This document shows positions 1 through 11,230 of a stretch of 64,000 nucleotides of DNA, in pieces (position 1 is the first letter of the stretch; each line of letters opens with the position of its first letter). The translations under genes were made by a program, and so were the position numbers. The stretch spans positions 91,407,491 to 91,471,490 of the forward strand of contig OZ035961.1 of assembly GCA_964034945.1 (NCBI GenBank). Reading direction: 5' to 3'. Source of the stretch: Chrysopilus asiliformis (Eukaryota; Arthropoda; Insecta; Diptera; Rhagionidae). The notes under the pieces were generated by a model, which saw only the letters and a program-made list of their open reading frames with translations, made no database searches and was not told where the DNA came from.

Positions 1-829
1 TGAATACGGCGTTACGTTTATTTGCTCGATTAGTGTTCGATCGTGAGCAATCGGTATTCTTGAATACGCAGTATCTATCAACGTTCGATTTGGAATAACG
101 CATTGCAACGCATTCGATTATTGTTATTCTTGAATACGCCGGGAGCACTTTTTTGAGGTTAAATCACTCACTTCAAATTTCTCGCGTTTCATTTACGTTT
201 GAATTCGGTGTTTACAAAAATGTAAGGTAAATATATTGTATGTTTAAATGAAAGATTTTAACAGTGATTTCTTAAAATAGGAGTGCAAAGAAAAACACAC
301 TAGAAGCAATGACCAATTCGCATATTTAATTTCAAAAATGAAAAACAATCCGGACATTGCCAAGGGATATACGAGGAAGTCGCCGATAGAGATGAATTTA
401 TTGTGGGAGGAAATTCAATATATGCGACCGGAACCGGAAATCTTTTTTGAATCTACAAAATTGCAAATAAAAATCTATGAGATTCCCAGTATTTGTATGC
501 ACTTACGCTTCATCGGTTAAACTCATCAAATCTGAAGAGTGTCTTAGAAAATTTCTTTGTTGGGGTAACGAGTTCAACTCCTCTTGCCTTAATAAATGAT
601 ACATCAGCATAAAATCCATGGCTACTGAAACAAATCACTGCAAACACTTCACTTTTATTCAAATTTAAGAACAAACAATAAAATCAGCTGATGTTTGACA
701 GCGCGTTGCCAAGCGATATTTTATGTACCAAACGCGAAGCACCCGCCGTATTCCAGAATACCAATTGCGTAGCGAATCGAATCGAGCACGTTAGATTTTT
801 GCTCCTAACGCCGTTTTCAAGAATAGAGG
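1..829. repeat. Long-TIR DNA transposon remnant, cut by window start
   Basis: The left part (1-146) holds about two and a bit imperfect 60-70-bp tandem copies, each beginning TGAATACG. Their reverse complement recurs at about 739-829; for example 125-146 pairs with 739-760 with about 18 of 22 matches. This long terminal inverted repeat with tandem subrepeats suggests a non-autonomous DNA element of about 0.8 kb or more whose outer left end lies upstream of the window. The interior (150-735) is AT-rich. A 60-codon open frame at 338-520 shows no recognisable domain and is not called as a gene. No target duplication can be tested because the left end is missing. Confidence 0.55.
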
Positions 830-830
830 T

Positions 831-1445
831 GAATATCTCGAGAACGAATAAAGATAACGGCTAACTGTAAAAAGGAGATTGTGGGGACTATTGCTACCTT
901 TAATTTATCTCATGTCACTACAAAAAACAGCTAGTTTTAAAGAAAATCGCCAAAAAAAATATTTTTGGTTTTTGATGATTTACTCCGAAACTAAGAATTT
1001 TTCGATAGTCTTATGTATGACCAATGTTGAAGATAATCAAATTTTCTACACTTTTCTCTTGCACTAGAATTCTATATCTCGAACCGTTGTCGAGATACAC
1101 CGGAGTTAGCACAAATCTTAGATTTGAAAACGCAAAAAAACTAAATCATGGTATATCTCGATAACGGTTTGAGATACGGTTAAAGGTACAATTGTAGAAA
1201 ATTTTATTGTCTTCAGCTTTGGTCATAAATAAGATTATCGGACAACTTGTAGTTTCCGAGGAAATTACGAAAAACCAAAATTAGCAAAAAGATTTTTTTT
1301 GTTTTAGTTTTGGGCCATTTCCTTGAAAACTAACAGTTTTTTCGTAGTGACATGTAAGAAGTAAATTAAAGGTAATAATAGTCCCCAAAATTTCCTTTTT
1401 ACAGATAGCCTTTATCTTTATTCGTTCTCAAGATATTGACATTAA
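831..1445. repeat. Foldback (inverted-repeat) element, ~615 bp
   Basis: The left arm (about 831-1110) is an imperfect reverse complement of the right arm (about 1145-1445). The block GAGAACGAATAAAGATAA near 839 pairs with its complement near 1418, and the GGGGACTATT and CACTAC blocks also pair. The arms carry the motif ATATCTCGATAACGGTTTGA, which reappears in degenerate form at 7380-7765 and inside the hAT-like element at 13690-13907 and 47845-48071. No coding capacity was seen. It is probably a non-autonomous foldback transposon. Confidence 0.6.
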
Positions 1446-1755
1446 TATCAGAAACTTTTGGTTTTTTAAGTTTTTTTAAAAACTTACGGATTTGTTTTGT
1501 AAAAAACCGGAACGGAAAATTAAAGACGGTTTTTAGAAATTTGCACATTCGTCATCATGACACAGTAATTTCTTAATGGATAATCCCTATGAATATAATA
1601 AATAGAAATTCAGAAACCATTCCTACCTTTTTCGTTTTGAAGATTTGTAAAAAGGAGTAAAATGGAGATTGTGGGAAGCCGATGGTGTCTTTAAAATCGA
1701 GCTATTTTAGTTCAAATTTAGAAAATAAATTTAGTTTAAATTTAGAAAAGAAACA
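1446..1755. other. AT-rich intergenic spacer, nothing recognised
   Basis: This spacer sits between two repeats. It is AT-rich, with homopolymer runs and no credible open frame or RNA gene. A short GGAGATTGTGGG block at about 1661 resembles the end of the neighbouring foldback arm. Confidence 0.5.
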
Positions 1756-2301
1756 TAAAAGCTATATTTGCCAATCTGGCAATTATTGAAAACCCGTATG
1801 GTGATATGGCATTGTTCGAAGTTTAAGTGAACGGCGAACAGTTGTATAAAAATTCCACTTTGAAGTCAAACTTTTCAATAAGATTTTTCACAATTTATTC
1901 CAATCGGATTTTGATGTATGGGAGTTTTATGTGGAATCAGATCCTAAATAACTTTTGTTCTCGCTCTTTTTTGATAAGATGCACCGTTTTTGAGATATTC
2001 GCAAAAAGCATTTTCGTTCGTATGGGGTTCCATTTTTGCCCATTAACGACATTTTACGTAAAACGAATCTGCCTTACATTTTACGTAAAACGAATCTGCG
2101 TAAAATTTCAAGTCTTTAGCTCAATCTGTGTGCCCGCAATCCGCACCACAGACGGACGGACTGACGGATGGATGTGCAAAATCAATTGTTTTTATCATTT
2201 TAAATACACTGGTGTAATTCATTTTTGTGTGTGATGACGGGATCTTGGCGTTACAAACGGTAAGGGAAATTTAATAAACCGTTTGGTTTCACCATACGGG
2301 T
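1756..2301 (-). repeat. Interspersed repeat, ACCCGTATGGTGA-terminus family, copy 1
   Basis: Read on the minus strand, this copy matches the elements at 54681-55298 and 63531-64000. The ends carry ACCCGTATGGTGA-type inverted termini (1792-1804 and 2289-2301). The stretch 1756-1791, which contains GCCAATCTGGCAATTAT, is shared with the far side of copy 2, so the true element end may be near 1756. Shared internal blocks include CCAATCGGATTTTGATGTAT and the sequence around CTTATCAAAAAAG. A short PyRY (CCGTCHGTC-like) tract is present but reduced. Open frames inside are not conserved between copies, so it is called non-coding. Confidence 0.7.
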
Positions 2302-3145
2302 ATAAAAACCCGGCATTTTGGTTATTTCCACCAAAAATTGATAGGATTCTCCCATTCCAGTGCCAAATATCCCTGTAAGATTTTAGTGGGTTTTGAGAAA
2401 TCTTGTACACAGACTAAAATACTGATAGAAAGACATTTTCGTAATAATGCTCCGATCGAGCACTCCGGGAAATGTGTTTTAGGCAAAATAAAGAGGTCCA
2501 AATTTTTCTCGAATACAATACTTTATTATCCTTGGTATAAGAAAGTAAAAAATTAAGAGAGCCTCACCAAAAAAAATCTCTTAAGAGAAAAGCAATGAAA
2601 TTGCTGAACGTCTCCAATTACATAATCCTGGCGACTAGAAAGTCGTTACAAAAAGGGATTATGTAATCAGAACGCATAGTCAAGTGCGTTTCTTGAAAGT
2701 GCGATGTGGCAAAGCGGCTGCATCAGATAAACGGAGAAAATAATCTTATGTGACCGAGGAGGCAAAAATTCTATTTGCTGGAAATAAAGGAAGATTGTCG
2801 ACCGAAATTCAAGAATAGGGTTTAAAGTTTTTTTTCATCCAGGCAGTCGTTAAAATCCACGAGATGCTGCATACTGAAATTAGAAAAGAGAATAACAAAT
2901 CTAATACAAATATATAGAAATAACAATAATGAAATAGCGGCATTAATTCAAGTTCAAAGTTGCAATAATAGAATTAATATCTTAGCCTGCAAATTCTCTA
3001 TGGTATACAAACAGCAAATAACTCAACGGAACAACTTTCTTTGTAGTTTGATTTATTTATGATTTCAAGTGATAATTTTACTAATAAATAATTATTTGAG
3101 TCTGTTTTATTTCGATTTTAAATTAAAGAACAAGTTTTAGATAAA
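2302..3145. other. Intergenic region upstream of P450-1
   Basis: The part from 2313 to about 2430 weakly resembles the interior of the hAT-like element right of its duplicated segment (48075-48180), sharing TTTTGGTTA, TTCC and GAAATCTTGTA blocks. A perfect 12-bp hairpin stem (ATTACATAATCC) lies at 2617-2628 and 2656-2667. The remainder up to the P450-1 start codon is AT-rich and probably holds its promoter. No initiator comparable to that of the later paralogues could be placed with confidence. Confidence 0.4.
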
Positions 3146-6100
3146 ATGTCTTCGGTTTTAAGAAATTTTTTAATTCTTCGCCCAAAGCAATTTCAATTTA
3201 TGATATTTAAACCCTATTCATCATCAAGAGAGCACAAGGTAAGTAAAATATATTTATAGACGTAGTATGAATAGTTTTACATATTTTATTGATTTAAAAT
3301 TTGCACTAATAACATTCTTTTAGGAAAACCAAGAAAATGCAGGTAAACAAGTGAACATTCACACTGCTGAAGAATGGGAAAATGCAAAGCCGTACTGGAA
3401 AATTCCTGGACCCAGTAGATTGTCCCTGTTACGATCATTTTTACCCGGAGGTATTTTTTTTTAAATAACAAAATAATTTAAATGCCTTCAAAATTTTCTT
3501 TAAAATCGTGTCTTTATTTTAGGAGAATTATATGATTTAGCACCAGTTGATATGCATAAAAGATTCCGTCAGAAATATGGACCGATAATGAGATTACCAT
3601 CAATTTTCGGACGTCCTGAAATTCTGTTCACTTACATTCCAGAGGATTTCGAAAAGGTGTTCCGTACGGAAGGACCACTGCCAGAAAGACGTCCGCTTTA
3701 CACCTTTGACTATTTTCGAAAAAAGATTCGTCCAGAAGTTTATCAGGGATACGGTGGATTAGTGAATGAGTAAAAAGCATTTTAATTTTTATTGATAATT
3801 GCAATTGATTGATTTTCTTTTAAAGTCAAGGAGAAACATGGGCGAAACTACGGTCAAAAGTGAATCCTATTCTTTTGAAGCCTCAAATTATTCGACATCA
3901 TTTACCAGAAGTTGATGAAATTGCAAGGATTTTTCTAAAAAGGTAATTGTTTTTAGCAAAACGCCAATCTCTAATCGCGTCATTCGATTAGGAAAATTAT
4001 TTCATAATTTTTAAGATGTTTTTCAAATCGATATCTTTTACTTTTTCCTTTATATATCGGTGTTGATTTTTTACAATATTAACAACGTGTGTGTGGAGTG
4101 GAGACATCCAATTTAATATACAAAAATTCGAAGAATTATCAATTTCATCTTATCACGGTCAGAATTTTTGATTTAATATTTTTGTTGCTCAATATATTGG
4201 TCGTGTAAAGGCTATATTGAAGCAAAAATATTGACCGTGTAAAACCCAATTCAGACTACGATTGCGATTACGATTGCGATTACGATTACGATTACGATTC
4301 CGATTACGATTGCGATTACGATTGCGATTACGATTACGATTGCGATTGCGATTGCGATTGCGATTACGATTGAGCTTCGTCGACCAATGACATCAAAGCT
4401 TTCATACTGAAAGCTGAAAGTTTGATTTCATTGTTCGAGAAATTTTAATCGTAATCGCAATCGTCAGTCTGAATTAGGCTTAAGGCAGGCTTTGGACAAA
4501 AATCCAATGATTAAAATCAAGAGCTGCCCAATCTAAAGCGAAAAAAGCTCAATTTTTCAAAAGCTACACAATCTCATCGAAAAATGATAAGAATGTCCGT
4601 GTTTCTGTCTGTCGGTTTGTGTGTCGGTCTCTGTGTCGGCCTGTGTGTCGGCCTGTGTGTCGGCCTGTGTGTCGGTCTGTGTGTCGGTCTGTGTGTCGGT
4701 CTGTCTGTCGGTCTGTCTGTCGGTCTGTCTGTCGGTCTATCTGCCGGTCTATCAAAACCGCGATTTTTTTTGGCTGAGTTTCACCAAAACCCCTGTTTTC
4801 TACGTGTACCTCTCACAATTTGTATTTTTCTGTTTTCTACGTGTACCTCCCACAATTTGTATTTTTCTTTTAAATACAGCTTTTTGAAAATTTCTCGAAA
4901 ACTATGCACTTTTAAGAAAAATTGCATACAACCAAATTCAAAGAGAAAAAGATTTACAATCGCTATTGATTCTCGAAAAATTTGAAAAAAAAAACATCGA
5001 AACTTTAAATATTGCAGATGAAATGTGCCGTTTACCGTTCACTTCCGATATTTTATATGAAAACTGTGGTTTCTCAAAATTACATGGTAAAAAATTAAAA
5101 TGCATTTTCAGGATACAATCAATTTTAGATCCTGTAACGAAAGAAACCCCATCGAATTTCGGAATGGAAGCCAGTAATTGGACGCTAGAATGCACAGCAG
5201 TATTTGCACTGAATCGACATTTGGGGTTAATTAACAACACAAACCCTGATGGTGAAGTCTTAATGAAAACCGTTAAGGATTTCTTTCAACTCGCTTTCGA
5301 ACTCGATATTTTACCATCAATTTGGATGTATTACAAAACACCAAAATTTAACAAATTAATGGACGCTCTGGATGTAATGACGAACATTAATATTAAATAC
5401 ATTAAAGAAGCATTACAGAAATACGAGGACAAAAAGTTAAAGAATCCCAATTATGAACCTCAAGGCGTTTTAGAAAAATTGGTTGAAATCGATGAAGTCG
5501 CGGCTATCGTTATGTCGATGGATATGTTGATAGCTGGAATAGATACGGTATACAATATTTATCTATTTTAAAAACAATATTTATCTATCTGAAAAATAAT
5601 TATTTAGACCTCATCAACATTCCTTGGACTCCTGTATCGTTTAGCAAAAGCGCAAGAGGCACAGGAGAAACTGCGGCAGGAAGTGATGACTGTTTTACCG
5701 GAAAAGGATTCCATCTTAACTGTTGAGAAAATGGCGCGCCTTCCTTATTTAAGAGCATGTATCAAGGAAACCCTTCGATTAACACCAATAACTCCAGGAA
5801 CTGCTCGTGCTGTGGGGCAGGATTTGATATTGGGTGGATATCAGATTCCAAAGGGAACTTGCGTTATGCTTTCTGGAATGGTTCTTACCACAGATGAGAA
5901 ATATTTTCCGCGAACTTCGGAATTCTTGCCAGAAAGATGGCTACGAAATGATCCTTCTGATGGATATCCTTCCGCAAGAGACGTGAATCCCTTTGTTTTT
6001 CTACCTTTCGGATTTGGTGTGCGAATGTGCGTTGGCAGAAGAATCGCTGAATTCACAATTGAGGTGATGATGTGTAGATTAATTAGAAATTTTCGTGTAT

Positions 6101-6195
6101 TTTGGGATCATTCAGCCGATATGAAATATCAAAGTAATTTGGTGATAAGACCAACTGGCGATTTAAAGTTTAGATTCGAAGGGGTTTCTGATTAA
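3146..6195 (+). CDS. P450-1: mitochondrial cytochrome P450, CYP12-like
   Basis: The exons are inferred as 3146-3238, 3324-3450, 3523-3769, 3826-3942, 5112-5547 and 5608-6195, all with GT-AG borders and summing to 535 codons plus stop. The product is a haem-thiolate mono-oxygenase. Exon 1 (31 aa) is basic and hydroxylated with no acidic residue before its end, as expected of a mitochondrial presequence, and it has a KPY-SS site resembling an R-3 processing motif. Visible motifs are a proline-rich IPGPS hinge (the only cluster member to keep the full PGP), I-helix AGIDT at the exon 5/6 border, KETLR (ExxR), PERW, and PFGFGVRMCVG with the haem cysteine encoded at 6028-6030 (residue ~481). The start was chosen by homology of exon 1 to the other six copies. 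Intron 4 is long (1,169 nt) and repeat-laden. This is the most divergent paralogue on the left side. CYP12 assignment is from motif recognition and cannot be fixed to a subfamily here. Confidence 0.92.
4245..4480. repeat. Hexanucleotide-cored MITE in intron 4 of P450-1
   Basis: Inverted termini CCCAATTCAGACT (about 4245-4257) and AGTCTGAATTAGG (about 4466-4478) bracket a run of GATTAC and GATTGC hexamers at 4258-4372. A short reverse-complement piece of the same hexamers (AATCGTAATCGCAATCG) sits inside the right end. This is a small foldback element whose subterminal repeat has expanded into a microsatellite. It has no coding content. Confidence 0.6.
4596..4752. repeat. 12-bp (GTGTGTCGGTCT-like) minisatellite
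   Basis: Tandem copies of a GTSTGTCGGYCT unit run inside intron 4 of P450-1. The run gives artefactual open frames on both strands. It is followed at about 4796-4870 by two ~37-bp copies of a TTTTCTACGTGTACCTC unit. Such tracts are typical of the tail or core of insect interspersed repeats, but the parent family is not recognised. Confidence 0.75.
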
Positions 6196-6492
6196 TATTT
6201 TTGTGGTTTTTATCAAGAAATTTAAATTTTTTCAAGTATCTGCTTTTGTTTTCGTGATAAAAAAAATCTTAGCACTAAATTATTATAATTTTCGTGGTGT
6301 AAAAATTGTTATAGCATTGTTTCTTTTTGCAAAATTGTATCAATTTATTGTAAGCGAGCAGTGTTTGGTAAACCATTTGATGCAATTATCATTTTAATGT
6401 GTATAAAGTTCTACCATTTGATGCAAATATGTTTTTAATGTGTAACAACCACTAAAAAGTGATAATTTTATAGTTATAAGAATAATCAATTC

Positions 6493-6498
6493 AATAAA
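6493..6498 (+). terminator. Polyadenylation signal candidate, P450-1
   Basis: An AATAAA hexamer lies about 300 nt after the P450-1 stop codon. It is the first canonical signal found downstream. The distance gives a longer 3' UTR than in P450-3 or P450-6, so the assignment is tentative. Confidence 0.45.
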
Positions 6499-8044
6499 AA
6501 TTTTATCAGTTTGTGATTAACACAAAACTTTGCTCTGCAATATTTTGTTTTGGAAAAAATATGTAAAAAATAATGTTTTTACAAATATCTCGAAAACCGT
6601 TAGAAATACGTAAAAACCATTAAGGGAAAAATGCGAAAAAAAATTATTTACTTTAAATTTAGTTATACCATAGATAAAACACTAAGATATTGCAAGTCTA
6701 ACGAAGAAAAGGACTTTTTTTTTGATTCAGTGAACTTTCAAGTTTTCCAAAAGCTTCGGACTACTCTTTCTCCTCTCTTATATACAAACGACAAGTTCCG
6801 GGTGGAAGTATCAAAAAGATTTGAAATAATAACACGTATTTTAAATACCTTTTAGCGTAATCTTTCCGTACACTAAATTGCAATTTAAATATTTAAAAAA
6901 AATCCAACTATATCACAGACTTTTTTTCATTGAATTCAGTTTGAAATTTTTCTTTTCTTGTATTTAATATGAAGCTCTTCTTGTTTTTAGATAAGAAAAA
7001 TTACTCACAAGACAGTTTGATCAAAAGCAGAAAAAGTTTTACCTGCAATTTAAGGATTATTTCTGTTCTCTGAATAGAACTTAGGTTAAAAATTACATTA
7101 TCTATAGAAGTATATTTGAAAAGTTCTTGTTTAAATGACACATGATAGAAAGAATTTTTTTTACAAAAAGAAAATTTTGTAGAAAAATTAAAAAAATATG
7201 TTATTTTAAAGCTACAGTAAACAATTGTAAGAGTACCACCGTAGAATACCTTTTTTTTACGAGAGGGTTTCTTTGATAATGTTTTCTCTGGTGCTTTTAT
7301 TTCATAAAAAAAATATCTTTTAGTTCATATAAAAAATAAAAATATAAAATTTTAGTTCATATAAAGACATGCATTTTTTTTTACAAAATCTGAAATATCT
7401 CAATAACGGTAGATGATATCCATTTACAGCAACAGGCAATAATGTAGAGAATTTTAATATCGTTAATTCCTCCTTCAAATGTTTTTTTTCGAAAAACCGC
7501 AAGATATTCGCAAAAATCTAACTTTTTACATCTTAAAGAAAATATCTCAATAACGGTAAAAGATAGACGATAAGAGTTCAAGATAAAATTGTGGCAAATA
7601 TTATTATTTTCTATTCATCTCATACAATAAACTACCGAAAACCCTTTAGTTTTCGAGAGAATCGCAAAAAAAACTTTTTTTTAAATAATGGTATATATCG
7701 ATACCGGTTTGATATATAGATATTCTAGTAGAAGACAATAATGTGAGAAATTTTACGTAAGACTAGATTTTGTCTTGCATTTACTATATTGTTATAAATT
7801 ATATCCTTGGGTTCGGATCTCTAGAGTGGCATTACCCCTTAAAGTAGAAAATTTGTACGTGAGATAAAAACATTAAAACTAATTTCTTATTATTTATGAA
7901 AAATAAGCCTGTGTAATAAAAATGCTCAAACTAATTAGTCGTTTGTCGGTCCGCCAAACAATTGAACAAAATTTAAAAATCTTACTTTTGACTTTATCAC
8001 ATAGGGTATAGTGGGCACAAGAAAATAATTTTTTTCTCAGAGTC
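6499..8044. other. Repeat-rich spacer between P450-1 and P450-2
   Basis: No gene is recognised. From about 7380 to 7765 there are roughly 165-bp spaced, degenerate copies of a segment containing AATATCTCAATAACGGTA and TTTTCGAGANAATCGCAAAAA. The same family occurs in the foldback at 831-1445 and in the hAT-like element (13690-13907). The remaining sequence is AT-rich with long poly-T runs. Short open frames here have no domain signal. Confidence 0.45.
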
Positions 8045-8074
8045 CATATAAAGAAAACTTCCAAAGCTTTAGTC

Positions 8075-8079
8075 TCAGT
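8075..8079 (+). promoter_or_regulatory. Initiator-like TCAGT upstream of pseudogene P450-2
   Basis: TCAGT followed by GAGTAAAAAGTAAGAAA lies 142 nt before the start codon. It matches the spacing and downstream sequence of the initiator blocks of P450-4 and P450-5. It is inferred to be the old transcription start of this copy. Confidence 0.45.
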
Positions 8080-8216
8080 GAGTAAAAAGTAAGAAACGCA
8101 GAAAGACCGGTTTCGAAAATTTCTTTTTATTTACTTTTTTTTATTTTCTTACAGTATTTTTTCTATGTGACGTCAGTTTGTTTACCTCTGCCAAATTTAA
8201 TAAATAGAACATTAAA

Positions 8217-10270
8217 ATGCATGCCGCGCTAAAGGGTGATTTTTTTCTTCGCGCAAATCACAAGTTTCAAATATTGGCAAAGGGATGTTTCTCAATAAAA
8301 CCTCAACAAAAGGTTAGTAAATTGATTTGTGTCCGATTTTCCAACTAATACAATATTTATATATTGGTATATATAAAACATAGGTTGAGAAAATTGGTAC
8401 TGATAACGAATCCAGTACCCGTACTGACGAAGAATGGATAAATGCAAAACCGTACTCAGAAATTCCAAGCTTATCTAAATTGGATCTCCTAAGGTCTTTT
8501 CTGCCTGGAGGTACATACGCATACAGTGGAACCTCGATTCGTGAATATTCCAGTTTTTAAACTCCTTCAAAGTCCAATTAAAAACGCCTTGGGTCGTCAA
8601 AAATGTTTCAGTTTGTGAACGAAATTTCAATTCATGAACAGTGAACGCCGTTCGGCAACGGATTAAATTCATGAACCGAGGTTCCGCTGTAAACTTTTTT
8701 TTTTAAATATAAATTTTTTTTATATTGCAGGATTGCTCTATAAAGTTGAATTTATGGATATGAATTTCAAATTGCGGGATGCTTTTGGTCGTATTATAAA
8801 ATTTCCAGCAATTTTTGGTCGACCGGAAATGCTATGTTCGTACGATCCAAATGATTACGAAAAGATTTTTCGCACCGAGGGTGCTTGGCCAGTTCGCCGA
8901 GGATTGGAATCCTTTGGTTACTTTCGAGAACACATCCGTCCAGAGATTTATGGGGGATCAGGTGGACTAGTCAATGAGTATAATTTTAGGAAAAAAAATT
9001 TGTGCAAAAATTCAAATTCTATATTGAAGTTTTGAGAAACCATGGGCGGATCTTCGTTCGAAAGTTAACCCCATTCTTCTGAAACCGAAAGTAATTAAAC
9101 ATCATTTACCAGAAGTCGATGAAGTGGCGCAGGGATTTCTTGAGAGGTGAATATATTTAAAAAGATTTTTGTTTGCTAAAAATAAAAAGTATTATTTCCT
9201 TGCGCTTCTAACAATAAAATATTTATTTTCAGGGTTAAACGGATTTTGGATCCGAATACAAAAGAAACTCCTGCGAATTTTGCAAGTGATGTTAGCAGAT
9301 GGACATTAGAGTCAACTGCAATTTTCGCCTTAAATTCTAGATTAGGATTAATAGACAATAAGGAATCATCGGACGGTGAAAAACTAATGAACACAGTTAA
9401 AAAGTTTTTTGAATTAACTTTCAAATTGGATATTGTACCATCGATATGGAAATATTATAAAACACCAAATTTTTATAAAATTTATAAATGATGCGTTAAA
9501 TAGATTTGAAGAAAAGAAAAAAAGTGACCCGAATTATGAACCCGAAGGAGTTCTAGAAAAATTGGCAGAAGTTGATAAACAAGCAGCAATAATAATGGCT
9601 ATGGATATGTTAATGGTTGGCGTTGATACGGTATGTGAATATTTAACAATATTAGTTTTTAATTATTGTACTTTAATTTTAGACATCTTCATTATTGCTT
9701 GGGGTTCTTTATAACCTGGCAAAATCTCCAGAGGCTCAAGAGAAACTCAGAAAAGAGATTACGACGGTTTTACCAAATAAGGATACTCCTATGACCGCAG
9801 ATAAACTTGTAAATTTATCATATTTGAGGGCATGTATTAAAGAAACGCTTCGAATAACACCTTTGGTGCCAGGCACAGGTCGATCAATTGGACAAGATTT
9901 AGTTTTGAGTGGCTACCAAGTCCCGAAGGACATTTTTGTTTCAATGCCGAATATTGTACTAACGTCAAGTGATAGCTACTATCCAGATGCGAAAAAATTT
10001 AGGCCAGAAAGATGGCTCCGAGACAATTCATCCACAGAAGGATGTCCTTCAGCTAGAAATGTGAATCCTTTCGTTTATTTACCATTCGGTTTTGAGGTTC
10101 GAATGTGTATTGGAAGAAGAGTCGCTGAAATGACCGTTGAAGTGATGATTAGTCGAATTATTAAGAATTTCCAAGTGTCCTGGAATCATGGACCTATGAA
10201 ATATCACAGTTTTCTTGTGATAACACCAGTAGGTGATCTAAAATTCAAAATGGACAAACTACCAGATTAA
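8217..10270 (+). pseudogene. P450-2: CYP12-like P450 pseudogene (41-nt deletion)
   Basis: Recognisable exons are 8217-8312, 8384-8510, 8731-8977, 9030-9146, 9233-9630 and 9683-10270. Splice borders, phases and lengths match the intact paralogues except exon 5, which is 398 nt instead of 439. Alignment to P450-3 places a 41-nt loss at about 9472-9477, in the F/G-helix region after YYKTPNF. The frame then shifts to TGA at 9489-9491, before the I-helix. Downstream exons remain open in their original frames. The haem loop reads PFGFEVRMCIG: the invariant glycine of FxxGxRxCxG is Glu (codon 10094-10096), a second sign of lost constraint. The haem cysteine codon is 10106-10108. The exon 4 acceptor (9029) has a weak pyrimidine tract. 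A sequencing or assembly error is an alternative for the deletion alone but would not explain the Gly-to-Glu change. Confidence 0.85.
8524..8689. mobile_element. 166-bp MITE with TA target site (Tc1/mariner-pogo-like)
   Basis: The left end CAGTGGAACCTCGATTCGTG and the right end, whose reverse complement is CAGCGGAACCTCGGTTCATG, form inverted termini flanked by TA on both sides (8522-8523 and 8690-8691). It sits in intron 2 of P450-2 and accounts for the larger size of that intron. It is non-coding. The TA duplication and CAGTGGAACCTCG-type ends fit the Tc1/mariner superfamily. Confidence 0.7.
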
Positions 10271-10546
10271 TCATCTTTTCAATATTTTTAAATGAATGCG
10301 GCATTTTATGATTTTGAAATGTGAAAGATCAAACTATTTATAAGTAGTATTCTTAAATATGGGTATTCGCGATTAATGTTACTTAAATTGTTATCAAAAT
10401 AGTTTTTTAGAGTTAAACTAGTCCTTATAATTTTGTCCTAAGGGAAGATTGATTTAAAAAAATAGATAATTACGATTATATTTTGTATTTTATTATTTTG
10501 AGTATCAGTATTAAGTTTCAAAATTTTTAAATAACTTAAAAAAAAT

Positions 10547-10800
10547 GTGAATTTTTTAAAATTAAAAAAAAATTATTTCCTTAACCTCCTACGAACAAAA
10601 AAATTGTGCGGTAAACTAATATTGGCGCAAACGTTTGGCACAGTTGCCGATGTGTTCGCCACGGACTATAACCCGCAGAAGTTCAAGGAGAGCATAAATC
10701 GGCATCTCCTTTTGTCCTTCCAACCATCCTGAGCTGTGATCTGGCATTAAAGGGTCTTCCCCTAAGCTCTGGCTGAAATTATAAAAAAAAGTTAAGTTAG
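10547..10800 (+). pseudogene. Possible non-LTR retrotransposon 3' fragment
   Basis: This stretch is more GC-rich than its surroundings. An open frame ending at 10732 contains GTVADVFATDYNPQKFKESI followed by NRHLL. It resembles the short C-terminal tail motif (FxxxYNxxxFKxxVNRxL) of insect R1 or jockey-like reverse-transcriptase proteins. The sequence after the stop keeps the same base composition to about 10790. No reverse-transcriptase core is present, so at best this is a 5'-truncated relic. The family call rests on motif resemblance only. Confidence 0.4.
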
Positions 10801-10984
10801 ATATCTTGCTAAAGACAGTTTTTTTTCAATTTTTGAAAAAATTGTATTCAGCATGTACTCAATTTTTTTGGTTATGAAAAGTTAAAATTATATTTCAAAA
10901 GTTTGCAACTTTTGAAAATTGTTATCAATGAAAAACTAAAATAGAAGGTTTTTTTTACAACAATAATAAAAGTTTTGTCGGTTA

Positions 10985-11230
10985 AAAGCTTTTGCTCACA
11001 TTTGAACTCCATTACATAATACTTGGAAGCATAAAAATCATTCTCTCTCAGCCCACGTAAACAAAAACATTGGAGCTTCAGTAATTCTGATTCAAAAGAG
11101 TAGAAATTTCAGAGCTCCAAAGACTGGTTCCAAACTTTTTTGTGAAATTTTTATCATTTTATAGTGATTAACTTTGAAACAGATTAAATTATTCACTTTT
11201 GTTAGATCAACTACGCGGCGTCAATCCAAA
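10985..11230 (+). promoter_or_regulatory. Conserved promoter block of P450-3
   Basis: This block aligns with the regions before P450-4 (50345-50565) and P450-5 (53100-53339). Shared pieces are TAAAAGCT at the upstream edge, TTACATAA (11012-11019; TTACGTAA in the other two), AAAAATCATTCTCTCT, GTAAACAAAAACATTG, then GATTCAAAAGAGTAGAAA at the position of the initiator in the other copies, and CAATCCAAAATG at the start codon. Conservation far from coding sequence suggests recent duplication together with retained promoter function. Confidence 0.6.

Noticed and set aside
338..520. 60-codon frame near the window start as a gene
   Set aside because: It lies inside a long-TIR repeat and has no domain, promoter or conservation evidence.
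4564..4985. Cysteine- and valine-rich or TDRQ-rich proteins from the TCTGTCGG tract
   Set aside because: These are low-complexity translations of a minisatellite within intron 4 of P450-1.
9630..9714. Extension of exon 5 of P450-2 through VCEYLTILVF
   Set aside because: This reads into intron 5. The GTATGT donor and the AG before ACATCTTCA match the splice sites of all paralogues.
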